Of a DNA stretch of 47,681 nt, positions 28,898 to 37,951 are shown in pieces (position 1 is the stretch's first letter; every line of letters begins with the position of its first letter). The notes under the pieces are model-generated. The model had not been told where the DNA came from, did no database searches, and was given only the letters and a program-made list of their open reading frames with translations. Where the stretch lies: positions 1 through 47,681 of the forward strand of contig JANXAQ010000138.1 of the NCBI GenBank assembly GCA_025062105.1, given 5' to 3'. Source of the DNA: Thermoguttaceae bacterium. Lineage in GTDB: Bacteria > Planctomycetota > Planctomycetia > Pirellulales > Thermoguttaceae. A program made the translations under genes and the position numbers.

Positions 28898-30337
28898 ATG
28901 AAACGCCTAGAAAGTCTATTGGTCATAGTGGGTTTAGGAGCGGGTGTTTGCTGGGCGGTTGAAGGCGGCAGCCTGGGGGAAACGACGCCGCTTTTTGCCC
29001 TGGAAAACCCACTGCCGATTTTGGACTCAGAAAAATCGCCGGAAACCCCGCCGGGGGAAAAAGCTCCCTCCGCAACCGAAAAACCGGCCGATAATTCTTC
29101 GCCGTCCAAACCGGTCGAAGAAGCCAAGCCTATTTCCCCTCCTTCAGGTTCTGGACGACCTGAAGCAACTCCCCCAAGCCAATCCCCCCAACCATCCCAA
29201 GAGGACAAACCCAGCCAACAGCCACAACCCAGTGAGGAAAAAGGATCCCGACCAAAAATCATCGAACCGAAGCAGGAGATTCCTGTGCCAGGGCCATTGG
29301 AGAAGCTGATTCCTGGCGGGGTATCGCCCAAAGAGCCGCCAAAACCCAAACTACCGCCACTTCCGCCTTGGCAACCCCCCCGAGCGGAAGAGGTGCGGGA
29401 TAAGGTTTTCGGTTGGTTGGCCGGCCGACAGGTACCGCCCGAACACCAGCAGCAAATCAACCAGCTTTGGGCAGGTGATTTGTCTCAAATAAGCGGCTTG
29501 GATCTGCTGCTGCGGGTGGTATTGACTTATGCGCTGGCAGACAAAGAGGCGGCCGAACTGGTAAAACTTTGCTCTGCCCCACGCATCCACCTCATCCTGC
29601 CCAGTTTCCCTTGGCTACAGGATCCGAAAACGGATCGGTATATGGCAGCCAATTTGCGGCTGCTTTATGGCCGATGGCTGGTCCATGAAATGCTTTACGA
29701 AGAAGCCTTGGAAATCCTGGGGAATCTGAACCCAGAGGATGTGGCAGACCCGGCCAGTTTGCTGTTCTATCAATCGGTAGCCAATTACTTCTTGCTCCAC
29801 CAGGACGAAGGCCTTCGTCGCTTAGAGGCCCTTTTGCGAGAGCCAGAACGATGTCCACGCCGTTACATCGCCTTGGCCAGCATGATGCAAGAGGACCTCA
29901 AACAACTTCGAGAAGAAACCTTGGACCATATTGCTCGACGGATGAAGGACGTGGAGCGTCGGCTTGGACTGTATCGAGCTGGCCCCAGGGTCCGCCAAAT
30001 CCAAGATAAAATTATCGAAGACCTCGACAAGATCATCAAACGCCTAGAAGAACAACAGCAACAACAAAGCAGTAGTAGTAGCTCCGGCGGCAGTGGCGGA
30101 AGCTCTATCCGATCTTCCCGACCCGCCTCTGATAGCCGAATCATCGGCGGCAAAGGGCCCGGAGAAGTGGAAAAACGGGATGTTGGCTCCGGTAGCGGCT
30201 GGGGAAACCTCCCGCCTCGAGAGCGTGAAAACATCCTCCAAGAAATTAGCAAAGAATTTCCTGCCCAATACCGCCAAAAAATCGAACAATACTTCCGGAA
30301 ATTGGCAGAATCGACCGAGACGAAAAAGTCCCCCTAA
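28898..30337 (+). CDS. Exported Pro-rich helical protein of the MoxR locus
   Basis: 479 residues, GGAGG about 11 bases before the ATG. A signal peptide (LLVIVGLGAGVCWA) is followed by about 120 residues of Pro/Ser/Glu-rich linker and then a helical region (about 165-390) with TPR-like spacing (LLYGRWLVHEMLYEEALEIL, LLRVVLTYALADKEAAELV). A Gln/Ser run (QQQQQSSSSSS near 390) precedes a Gly/Ser linker. The last 50 residues hold an amphipathic helix (LQEISKEFPAQYRQKIEQYF) reminiscent of a peptide docking segment. No family name can be given. It is co-transcribed with the GGGQQ protein. Confidence 0.8.
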   Translation: MKRLESLLVIVGLGAGVCWAVEGGSLGETTPLFALENPLPILDSEKSPETPPGEKAPSATEKPADNSSPSKPVEEAKPISPPSGSGRPEATPPSQSPQPSQEDKPSQQPQPSEEKGSRPKIIEPKQEIPVPGPLEKLIPGGVSPKEPPKPKLPPLPPWQPPRAEEVRDKVFGWLAGRQVPPEHQQQINQLWAGDLSQISGLDLLLRVVLTYALADKEAAELVKLCSAPRIHLILPSFPWLQDPKTDRYMAANLRLLYGRWLVHEMLYEEALEILGNLNPEDVADPASLLFYQSVANYFLLHQDEGLRRLEALLREPERCPRRYIALASMMQEDLKQLREETLDHIARRMKDVERRLGLYRAGPRVRQIQDKIIEDLDKIIKRLEEQQQQQSSSSSSGGSGGSSIRSSRPASDSRIIGGKGPGEVEKRDVGSGSGWGNLPPRERENILQEISKEFPAQYRQKIEQYFRKLAESTETKKSP

Positions 30338-30396
30338 ATGGACCAATCACGAGCTGAAAAACTGGTTATGATGTGAATGGAGGGAGAACCGTACCA

Positions 30397-31596
30397 ATGG
30401 GGTATGTGATCTGGGTTTGGTTGGTAGTATCGGCAACAAGTAATCCTCCAGAGGTGGAATTACGCACCCTGGACGGCCAGGTGCATAGGGGTGGCTTAGC
30501 CGCCCTGTCGGAACAGACAATCGGCTTGCAGACCAGCACTGGGCCAGTCCAGGTGCCGTTAGAACGGGTGGCGGAACTACTGCCCAAATCGCCGCCAGCG
30601 GCAAGACCGGTTCCTTCCGTGTGGGTCCACCTGGTCGATGGCTCCCGGGTGGCAGTCCAGGAATTCTTATTGGAAGGAGAAAAAGTTCGGCTCCAGCTAC
30701 TCGGCTCGGACCAACCTTTGGAGTGCGCCCGGGCAGATGTGGCATGGGTGCGTCTGCAACCGGAAACCGAAACCCTTGCACCAGCATGGAAGAAACTACT
30801 CCAAACGAAAACAGATACAGATGTTCTAGTTCTTCGGACCGATCAGGCTCTGGATTACCACCGAGGCGTCATCCACGGTGTCGGCGCCGACACCATCCAA
30901 TTTGAATTGGATCGGGAACGGATCCCAGTAAAACGAGGACGGGTGTTTGGCCTGATTTTCCGGCATCCGGAAGGCCGCACGTTGCCCGCTCCTGTGGGGA
31001 TCGTGCATGATGTAACCGGTAGCCAGTGGTATGTTCAAAAAATAGTCCTGGAGGGACAAGTGCTTCGATGGACCAGTCCGGTCGGTCTAACTGGGAGCAC
31101 TCGGCTAGAAGATCTGGTGCGCCTGGACTTTTCGGAAGGTAAGATTGTATATCTGAGCGATCTGGAACCGATGTCGGTTCGATGGACGCCGTTTTTTGGT
31201 CCGGCCGAGATCCCGGCAAGCCAGGCAGAATTTTTTGCCCCCCGCAAAGACCGAGCCTTAGAACCTCGGCCAATCCAGTTGGGAGGCAAAAAATACAATA
31301 AAGGACTAGCCATCCATAGCCGAACCGAAATAGTCTATCGGCTGCCTCGGCCGTTCCGGCGTCTGCAGGCAGTCGTTGGCATCGATGATCAGATTCGACC
31401 GGCTGGCCATGTACAACTGATAATCCGGGGCGATGAGAAGGTGCTGCTGGAGGAAGCGATCTCCGGCACCCAACCGCCTAAACCAATCGACCTGGACATT
31501 ACAGGTGTGCGTCGGCTGGTGATCTTGGTGGATTTCGGCCAAGACATGGACATCGGCGACCATCTGCTGCTGGGCGATATTAAGTTGGTCCAATAA
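30397..31596 (+). CDS. NPCBM-domain protein
   Basis: About 399 residues from ATG 30397 (GGAGGGAG about ten bases upstream; a GTG at 30373 adds eight residues). After a signal peptide (about 1-20), two copies of a small beta-barrel-like motif occur (VELRTLDGQVHRGGLAALSE, later VLRTDQALDYHRGVIHGVGA). They resemble the Lsm-like or gas-vesicle-like beta motif often placed before NPCBM domains. The C-terminal 140 residues are an NPCBM jelly roll (novel putative carbohydrate-binding module): GLAIHSRTEIVYRLPRPFRR, VGIDDQ, DITGVRRLVILVDFGQDMDI. It probably binds glycans of the envelope. Confidence 0.85.
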   Translation: MGYVIWVWLVVSATSNPPEVELRTLDGQVHRGGLAALSEQTIGLQTSTGPVQVPLERVAELLPKSPPAARPVPSVWVHLVDGSRVAVQEFLLEGEKVRLQLLGSDQPLECARADVAWVRLQPETETLAPAWKKLLQTKTDTDVLVLRTDQALDYHRGVIHGVGADTIQFELDRERIPVKRGRVFGLIFRHPEGRTLPAPVGIVHDVTGSQWYVQKIVLEGQVLRWTSPVGLTGSTRLEDLVRLDFSEGKIVYLSDLEPMSVRWTPFFGPAEIPASQAEFFAPRKDRALEPRPIQLGGKKYNKGLAIHSRTEIVYRLPRPFRRLQAVVGIDDQIRPAGHVQLIIRGDEKVLLEEAISGTQPPKPIDLDITGVRRLVILVDFGQDMDIGDHLLLGDIKLVQ

Positions 31597-31700
31597 CTCC
31601 GAATGGCCAATCTCTCTGCCGAAGGGACCAGCACAGATTATGCCTCCCAGGGCGATCTTAATCCAGCAGCTGGGTGATATGAAGTTGGTCCATTAAAGTC
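31575..31700 (+). repeat. Short direct duplication of the 3' end of the NPCBM gene
   Basis: The gene end (ctgggcgatattaagttgg tccaataa ctccgaat) recurs about 93 bases downstream as ctgggtgatatgaagttgg tccattaa agtccgaatt. The second copy would encode GDMKLVH and a stop, in a non-coding position. Confidence 0.6.
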
Positions 31701-31720
31701 CGAATTGTAATCTGGTAGGG

Positions 31721-34435
31721 ATGAAAAGAACTATGAAACAAAAATGCTTTAGGTCTTTAGGTTGCTTGGTGGGGATGGTGTTAGCCGGTAGCGGTGCGTG
31801 GCCGGCTTGGGCGGATGTGCCCCAGGCAGTTTTGCAGGCCGAGGCCGAGCGGATTGCCGCCATCGAAAAAGCCAAACCTTCGGTAGTGGCAGTGTTTCCG
31901 CCTGCAGGACCGGGCGGCGGTTCCGGCGTGGTTATCTCCCGGGATGGATACGCCCTAACTAATTTTCACGTAGTACGGCCGTGCGGCAACTGGATGAAAT
32001 GCGGCCTGCCCGATGGCAAAGTCTATGATGCGGTGGTTGTCGGTCTAGATCCGACAGGCGATGTGGGACTGATTAAACTATTCGGCCGAGACGATTTCCC
32101 CGCCGCCGAAATGGGCGATAGCGACCAAGTCCAAATGGGCGACTGGGTCTTTGCCATGGGTAACCCCTTTATGCTGGCCAACGACTTCCAGCCGACGGTT
32201 ACCTATGGGATCGTCTCTGGCATTCGTCGGTATCAGCCGCCAGCAGGCACCATCCTGGAATACACCGACTGCATCCAGACCGATGCCTCGATCAATCCAG
32301 GCAATTCCGGCGGCCCACTGTTTGACGCCAAAGGCCGTTTGATCGGCATCAACGGCCGGGGTTCGTTTGAAAAGCGAGGCCGTGTCAATGTGGGTGTTGG
32401 CTACGCCATTTCGATCAATCAGATCAAAAACTTCCTAGGCCACCTGCACGGCGGTCGTATCGTGGATCATGCCACCCTGGGTGCTACAGTTACCACTGAC
32501 GATAAAGGCCGGGTGGTCGTAAACCACATCCTGGAAAGTTCCGACGCCTACCGCCGCGGCCTCAATCCCGGTGATGAAATCATTTCGTTTGGAGGCCGAC
32601 CCATCAGCACGCCCAACCACTTTAAAAACGTGCTGGGCATCTTCCCAAAAGGCTGGCGGGTACCGCTATCGTTCGTCCATGAGGGCCAGCGCCATGATGT
32701 TTATGTTCGACTGGCCGGCGTACATCGTACCGATGAACTGCTGGACCTTATCGAAGGCCGTCGGGGCGGCCCCATGCCTATGCCCATCCCCATGCCAAAA
32801 CCAGAAGAAAAACCGGCGCCAGAAAAACCGGTCCCCATAAAACCAGCCCCCGAAAAACCTACTCCCGAAAACCCAGCGCCGGAAAAACCCTCGCCTGAAA
32901 AACCCTCCCCTGAAAAACGCTCGCCAGAAAAACCTTCCCCAGAAAAGCCGACCTCTGAAAAATCTACGTTAGAAAAACCGGCTTTAGAAAAATCAATGCC
33001 GCAGAGTCCATCTCCGGAAAAACCTCCGGAGGCAAAACCCTCTTCGGAACAACCGGCCGGAAAATCCTCTTCACAAACACCCGATCCGCAAAAGCCCGCT
33101 TCAGAAAAATCCGGCGGGCAAGAAGCTTCGAAGCCTTCGGAGGAAAAACCGTCGTCTGAAAAACTTACCGAAAAACCAGCTGAAGCAAAACCTTCCCCAG
33201 CCAAACCAGATCAATCGGGTGAGCAAAAGGCCGACGTCGAGAAACCCGCTCCGGAAAAACCAGAGGAAAAACCCTCTGCCGAAAAATCCCCAACACCCCC
33301 TGGCCAGAAAACACCAGCTTCAGCTCCGGAAGCAAAACCTGCAGAGCAAAAGCCTCAGCCTTCAGAATCTAAGGAAAAAGGCCCGTCAGAAAAACCAGCC
33401 CCGAAACACATTCCCATTCCGATTCCCCGACCAGGTCAACCGCCTATTCCCGGTCTGATACCGATGGCGCCGATGCCGATGCCAGAAATTGTCAAAAAAC
33501 ATTTCGAGAGCAAACGAGGCTATGCGAACTACTATTTCAATAAGCTGCATCGGGACCGAGTGCTCAAGGCCTGGCAGCAGAAGTTTCCGGTCGAGGGCTT
33601 AGCCGGGGATTGGACGATTCGTGGAAAAGTAGAGAACGGAGCGGAATACGAACTTGTACTAACCAACCAAGGCTTAAGCATGAAGGTTGGGGCCAATCAG
33701 TTGCAGTGGAAAGCCGGTCCCGATCTAAGCACCTTGCTGGAGCCGCAGCATAGCGGCGGCCTGTTCCCGGCCTTATATCTATGGCGGCGACTGGCCTTAT
33801 TGGGCGCCGGCCGATTTGGCGAAGTAAACTATTGGGGTACTGCTCCGGTCATCGGACGGCCTGGACTAGCCGACGTATTGGAGGGCCAATACGCCGGTGT
33901 GGAAAGCCGATTCTATTTCGACCCGGCCGATGGCCATCTGGTGCTGGTGGAACTTTTCGGCGACGAACTGCTGGATCCTTGTGAGGTTTATTTCCATGAG
34001 TATCGGCCTGTAGATGGCCGATGGCTACCTCAACGAATGGAAGTCCGATATGGGGACATCGTTTTTGGTGTATTTTTGATAAGCCAGATGGATTTCCAGA
34101 AAGGCCAGTGGCCCGAAGAGCCATCGCCAAAGGAAAAACCAGATGAAAAGTCAGCAAAAGAGACTCCCCCAAAAGCATCGGCCCCACCATCTCAGCAGCC
34201 TTCGCCTCCCTCCGACAAACCGACTCCACAGCCCAAACAACCTTCCTCGGAAGAAAAATTGCCTACTCCTTCACTAGCGAAACCACAACCTATTATCCAA
34301 GTACCCCCCAAACCAGTATCCGACGCCAAACCCGCACCTTCGGAGCAACCTGGACAAGAAAATCCTCCCGGTGCGAAACCGGAGGCAAAAAAACCAGGTG
34401 AAGAAAAACCCAGCCCAGAGCAAAGCAGTCAATGA
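31721..34435 (+). CDS. HtrA-like serine protease with PDZ domain and EKP-rich linkers
   Basis: 904 residues. A signal peptide (about 1-30, ending AWA) is followed by a trypsin-like domain with all three catalytic residues: His83 (TNFHVV), Asp114 (DPTGDVGLIKL) and Ser196 (NPGNSGGPLFD). A PDZ domain covers about 245-335. Residues of about 350-575 are an array of EKPxPEKP-type repeats (Pro, Lys, Glu, Ser). A globular C-terminal domain (about 585-790) of unknown function resembles nothing I can name, and a second Pro/Lys/Glu tail closes the protein. The protease should act in the periplasm. It is the first of three consecutive HtrA-like genes and the only one with intact H/D/S. Confidence 0.92.
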   Translation: MKRTMKQKCFRSLGCLVGMVLAGSGAWPAWADVPQAVLQAEAERIAAIEKAKPSVVAVFPPAGPGGGSGVVISRDGYALTNFHVVRPCGNWMKCGLPDGKVYDAVVVGLDPTGDVGLIKLFGRDDFPAAEMGDSDQVQMGDWVFAMGNPFMLANDFQPTVTYGIVSGIRRYQPPAGTILEYTDCIQTDASINPGNSGGPLFDAKGRLIGINGRGSFEKRGRVNVGVGYAISINQIKNFLGHLHGGRIVDHATLGATVTTDDKGRVVVNHILESSDAYRRGLNPGDEIISFGGRPISTPNHFKNVLGIFPKGWRVPLSFVHEGQRHDVYVRLAGVHRTDELLDLIEGRRGGPMPMPIPMPKPEEKPAPEKPVPIKPAPEKPTPENPAPEKPSPEKPSPEKRSPEKPSPEKPTSEKSTLEKPALEKSMPQSPSPEKPPEAKPSSEQPAGKSSSQTPDPQKPASEKSGGQEASKPSEEKPSSEKLTEKPAEAKPSPAKPDQSGEQKADVEKPAPEKPEEKPSAEKSPTPPGQKTPASAPEAKPAEQKPQPSESKEKGPSEKPAPKHIPIPIPRPGQPPIPGLIPMAPMPMPEIVKKHFESKRGYANYYFNKLHRDRVLKAWQQKFPVEGLAGDWTIRGKVENGAEYELVLTNQGLSMKVGANQLQWKAGPDLSTLLEPQHSGGLFPALYLWRRLALLGAGRFGEVNYWGTAPVIGRPGLADVLEGQYAGVESRFYFDPADGHLVLVELFGDELLDPCEVYFHEYRPVDGRWLPQRMEVRYGDIVFGVFLISQMDFQKGQWPEEPSPKEKPDEKSAKETPPKASAPPSQQPSPPSDKPTPQPKQPSSEEKLPTPSLAKPQPIIQVPPKPVSDAKPAPSEQPGQENPPGAKPEAKKPGEEKPSPEQSSQ

Positions 34436-34742
34436 AAAACCGCTTTAAGATCGACTCTACCAATTTCCAGAAGATATCCCTTTTTGGATACCCTATCCGC
34501 GGGAAAATCTTGTAGTTTGGCAGTTTGTGGAGCAAAAAATCCTTAGCGGCTGTCCTAAAAAGCATTTTCTATGACGATTGGATTACCGTTTGCCAGGCAG
34601 AGATAATCGGTGAGGAGCTTTTGGCCCCAAAAGAAACTTTCTTTTCGATTTGATCGAGATGTTAGGAAAAATCAATAGAGCCACTCGATTTGGTAAAGCG
34701 GGGGACCAAAAAATGCGGTCTTTTGCATGGGAGGATAAATCG
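34436..34742. other. Gap with one family B end
   Basis: A single copy of the family B end (ta-gcggctgtcctaaaa, 34546-34560) lies here; the matching right end is not recognisable. GGGAGG at 34729-34734 serves the next gene. Confidence 0.5.
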
Positions 34743-35843
34743 GTGAGCCGAATGGCAGGCAAGCTAAGTCGTCTGAGGTATATCGGGTACTTGGGTAGGA
34801 TAGCGGTTGGGTGCATCATTGGGCTGATCCTGGCTTCGACTACAATAGTCTTGGCATCGGGAACGACCAGTCGGATTGTGGCCACCATCGCCGAGGTGCA
34901 ACCGAAAATGGTTAAAATCTTCGGCGCTGGCGGATTCCGAGGCCTGGAGCACTATCAAAGTGGGATGCTCATTTCGGATCAGGGACATATCCTGACCGTT
35001 TGGAGCCATGTGCTCGATACGGATGAAATTACGGTGGTCTTGCACGATGGGCGGCGTTATCAGGCTAAGTTATTGGGTGCGGATGCTCGGCTGGAAATTG
35101 CCGTGTTGAAAATTCAGGAAGAGAACCTGCCGCATTTTAAGTTGCAGGAAGCGGTGGAAGTGGAACCGGGCACTCGGATCTTGGCCTTTAGCAATTTATT
35201 TAACGTGGCCATGGGAGACGAGCCGGTAAGCGTCCAGCGAGGAATTATTTCGGTCCGCACGCATCTGTCGGCCCGGCGTGGCGGTTTTGAGACGCTGTAT
35301 AATGGGCCGGTCTATGTGATCGATGCCGTGACCAACAATCCCGGTGCTGCTGGCGGAGCCGTGGTAACCTACCGAGGAGAGCTAGTAGGGATGATTGGCA
35401 AGGAGGTCCGAAACACGCTGAATAATACCTGGCTGAACTATGCGGTGCCGATCGAGTCGCTGCGACCGTCAGTAGAACAGATTATTACCAAAGGCGGCAT
35501 GGTGGCTCAACAGGAACCGGAATCGCCGCCCCGACCACAGCGCAGTCTGGAGCTAGGTCGGCTTGGAATTGTTTTAGTGCCCGACATCCTGCCTCGGACT
35601 CCACCTTATGTGGATTGGGTCCGGGAGGGTTCGCCGGCACAAGCCGCTGGAATAAAACCGGATGATCTGATCATCCTGTTAAACGACCGACTCATCCATT
35701 CCTGCCAGATGCTCCAGAAAGAACTAGAATTCATCGAACACGATGCTGAGATTACGTTGACACTACTTCGTGGTTTAGAGCTGATCGAAGTGAAATTAAA
35801 AGCTCCTTCGGATTCTTCTTCATCTGCGACGAGGAAGCCATGA
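34743..35843 (+). CDS. HtrA-like pseudoprotease with PDZ domain
   Basis: 366 residues from GTG 34743 (GGGAGG eight bases upstream; earlier TTG/ATG starts lack such a site). A signal anchor (GYLGRIAVGCIIGLILAST) precedes a trypsin-like domain in which His89 is kept (TVWSHV). The Asp position is Glu118 (ADARLEIAVLKI) and the Ser position is Ala203 (NPGAAGGA). It should therefore not be a serine protease. A PDZ domain (about 255-350, RLGIVLVPDILP ... GIKPDDLIILLNDRLIHS) follows. It ends in an ATGA overlap with the next gene, so translation is coupled. Role inferred: peptide or substrate binding without cleavage. Confidence 0.9.
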   Translation: MSRMAGKLSRLRYIGYLGRIAVGCIIGLILASTTIVLASGTTSRIVATIAEVQPKMVKIFGAGGFRGLEHYQSGMLISDQGHILTVWSHVLDTDEITVVLHDGRRYQAKLLGADARLEIAVLKIQEENLPHFKLQEAVEVEPGTRILAFSNLFNVAMGDEPVSVQRGIISVRTHLSARRGGFETLYNGPVYVIDAVTNNPGAAGGAVVTYRGELVGMIGKEVRNTLNNTWLNYAVPIESLRPSVEQIITKGGMVAQQEPESPPRPQRSLELGRLGIVLVPDILPRTPPYVDWVREGSPAQAAGIKPDDLIILLNDRLIHSCQMLQKELEFIEHDAEITLTLLRGLELIEVKLKAPSDSSSSATRKP

Positions 35844-37951
35844 GAAGCAACTTATTTTGCCAGACCGACATTTTCCAAAGCAATTTCCTAAGGCTCCTTC
35901 GGACCATGCTCGATTTGGAGCTGCTTGGAGCTCGTTTGTTTGGGATAGCCGTTGGGCTATGGTTAGCTGCCGGTGCATGTGCAGGTGAATCCCCGGCGGC
36001 AAAGCCAGACGGAGCCAAATCGCAGCCATCCGCTTCTGCGCCGAGCGAAGACCTGGAATTTTTAGAACAGAAGGCCTTCCAGGCGGCCGTCCAGCGAGTA
36101 GCCCCTTCGGTAGTAATGATCGAGACGATCGGGGGCTTGGAAAAGGTAGGCCAAGTGCTTTTCGGTACCGGCCCGACCACCGGTCTAGTGGTCGATCCTC
36201 AAGGATACATCGTTTCCAGTGCGTTTAATTTTGTCAATAAGCCGAGCTCCATTCTGGTTCGGCTCCCGGATGGCACTCGGAAGGCAGCCAAACTAGTGGC
36301 CAACGACACCAACCGGATGATTAGCCTCTTGAAGATCGAGGTCGATAAGCCGTTGCCCGTTCCGGAAGCGGTTCCTCGCAGCCAGATGCGAGTAGGACAG
36401 TGGGCCATTGCCGTCGGAAGGGCCTTCGGAGAGCAACATCCGAATATCACAGTAGGCATTGTGAGTGCGGTCAACCGCATTTGGGGTAAAGCCATTCAGA
36501 CCGATGCTGCAGTTTCGCCGAATAATTACGGTGGGCCGCTGGTAGATATCCACGGCCGGGTGCTGGGCATCTTGGCTCCCCTATCGCCGCAAGGGGGTTC
36601 CGAAATTGCCGGGGTAGAATGGTATGATTCCGGTATCGGATTTGCCATCCCCCTGGAAGATATCCTCCAAGCCCTCCCTCGGCTTAAAGAAGGCAAAGAC
36701 CTCAAACCCGGGCTGTTGGGCATCCAATTCAAAAATCCCGCCTTGCATATTAGCGAACCGGAGATTGGCAGTTGTCGGCCGAACTCTCCGGCGGCCAAAG
36801 CGGGCTTAAAAGCCGGTGATAAAATCATCCAGGTAGGCGACCGCCCCATTACCCGCGCTGCCGAAGTCAAAGAAGAAATCAGCCGCCGCTATGCCGGGGA
36901 TAAACTTCGCCTAGTGGCCCTTCGAGGCAAAGACCGGATCGAATGCGAGGTGGAGTTGGTAGCCGAAATTGCTCCGTATGTTCGGCCGTTTTTGGGCATC
37001 TTGCCCATACGAAGCCAGCCAGGCCAGCAGCCGACCGGCGTGCTCGTCCGGTATGTGTATCCGGATAGCCCGGCTGCTAAGGCGGGACTGCAACCGGGAG
37101 ATCTGCTCCTCCGGTTTGCAGGGCAGGAAGTTAAAGATCTGGCATCTTTTCGCCAATTGGTGGCCGACCACCAACCCAAAGAGACTCTTGAACTTGTTTT
37201 CCGACGCAATTCCCAGGAACAGAAAGTGCAAGTAACTTTGGCTCCATTGCCGGAGGCGGTTCCTGCCGGTCCGTTGCCGCCGGCCCGTTTGGCCGCCACA
37301 TCCCAGCCAGTGCCCGAAGGCCTAAAACGAGGCATCGTTGAACTCAAAGTGCCGGAAATGCCGCATGAAGTCTGGGCCTATGTGCCCGACAGTTACGATC
37401 CGGCCGTCTCCTACGGAGTGGTCTTCTGGTTACATGGCCGAGCCGCCATCGAACCAAAAGAAATCCTCAGCCGCTGGAAACCGCTTTGTGACGCCTATGA
37501 TCTAATCCTGGTGGTGCCCAAAGCAGTTCACGGCACCCCACCCCAATGGCAACCAGGTGAAATAGAACTGGTAAAAAAACTTTTGGAAAATCTTCGGACC
37601 GGTTACCATGTCGATCCTCACCGGGTGGTGGCTGTAGGCGATGGTGCGGGAGCTGGTTTTGCCGGGATGCTGGCCTTCGGCCATCGAGAAGCAATTCGGG
37701 CAGTGGTAATGCTCTGCCCGGAACCGATCCTGCTGGCTTCGCCGGAAAATGATCCAGCCTATCCGCTTTGGTTCTACGTTGCCCGGCCCGAAAAAGACCA
37801 GCGCACCGGCCAAGTAGATGCCTTTGTCGGCAGGCTCCGAGCTGCAAAATATCCGGTGATCGTCAAAAATCTGGGCGAAAAGCAGCGGGAGCTTACTGCT
37901 GAGGAAATGGCCGAACTGCTCCGATGGATCGACGCCTTGGACCAGATTTAG
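35840..37951 (+). CDS. HtrA-like pseudoprotease, two PDZ domains, inactive alpha/beta-hydrolase domain
   Basis: 703 residues, ATGA-coupled to the previous gene. A signal peptide at about 25-50 is followed by a trypsin-like fold with all three catalytic positions changed: Phe129 (or Asn130) for His, Met160 for Asp (NDTNRMISLLKI) and Tyr230 for Ser (SPNNYGGPL). Two PDZ domains follow (about 290-375 and 385-470, RYVYPDSPAAKAGLQPGDLL). The C-terminal 210 residues form an alpha/beta-hydrolase resembling feruloyl-esterase/PHB-depolymerase-type folds. The oxyanion HG (FWLHGR) is present, but the nucleophile elbow reads GDGAG with Gly602 instead of Ser. The stop TAG is completed by a family C element. 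Confidence 0.9.
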   Translation: MRSNLFCQTDIFQSNFLRLLRTMLDLELLGARLFGIAVGLWLAAGACAGESPAAKPDGAKSQPSASAPSEDLEFLEQKAFQAAVQRVAPSVVMIETIGGLEKVGQVLFGTGPTTGLVVDPQGYIVSSAFNFVNKPSSILVRLPDGTRKAAKLVANDTNRMISLLKIEVDKPLPVPEAVPRSQMRVGQWAIAVGRAFGEQHPNITVGIVSAVNRIWGKAIQTDAAVSPNNYGGPLVDIHGRVLGILAPLSPQGGSEIAGVEWYDSGIGFAIPLEDILQALPRLKEGKDLKPGLLGIQFKNPALHISEPEIGSCRPNSPAAKAGLKAGDKIIQVGDRPITRAAEVKEEISRRYAGDKLRLVALRGKDRIECEVELVAEIAPYVRPFLGILPIRSQPGQQPTGVLVRYVYPDSPAAKAGLQPGDLLLRFAGQEVKDLASFRQLVADHQPKETLELVFRRNSQEQKVQVTLAPLPEAVPAGPLPPARLAATSQPVPEGLKRGIVELKVPEMPHEVWAYVPDSYDPAVSYGVVFWLHGRAAIEPKEILSRWKPLCDAYDLILVVPKAVHGTPPQWQPGEIELVKKLLENLRTGYHVDPHRVVAVGDGAGAGFAGMLAFGHREAIRAVVMLCPEPILLASPENDPAYPLWFYVARPEKDQRTGQVDAFVGRLRAAKYPVIVKNLGEKQRELTAEEMAELLRWIDALDQI

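Noticed and set aside
32701-33204. Gly/Phe/Ser-rich minus-strand frame opposite the EKP repeats
   Set aside because: It is the antisense reading of the EKPxPEKP codons.
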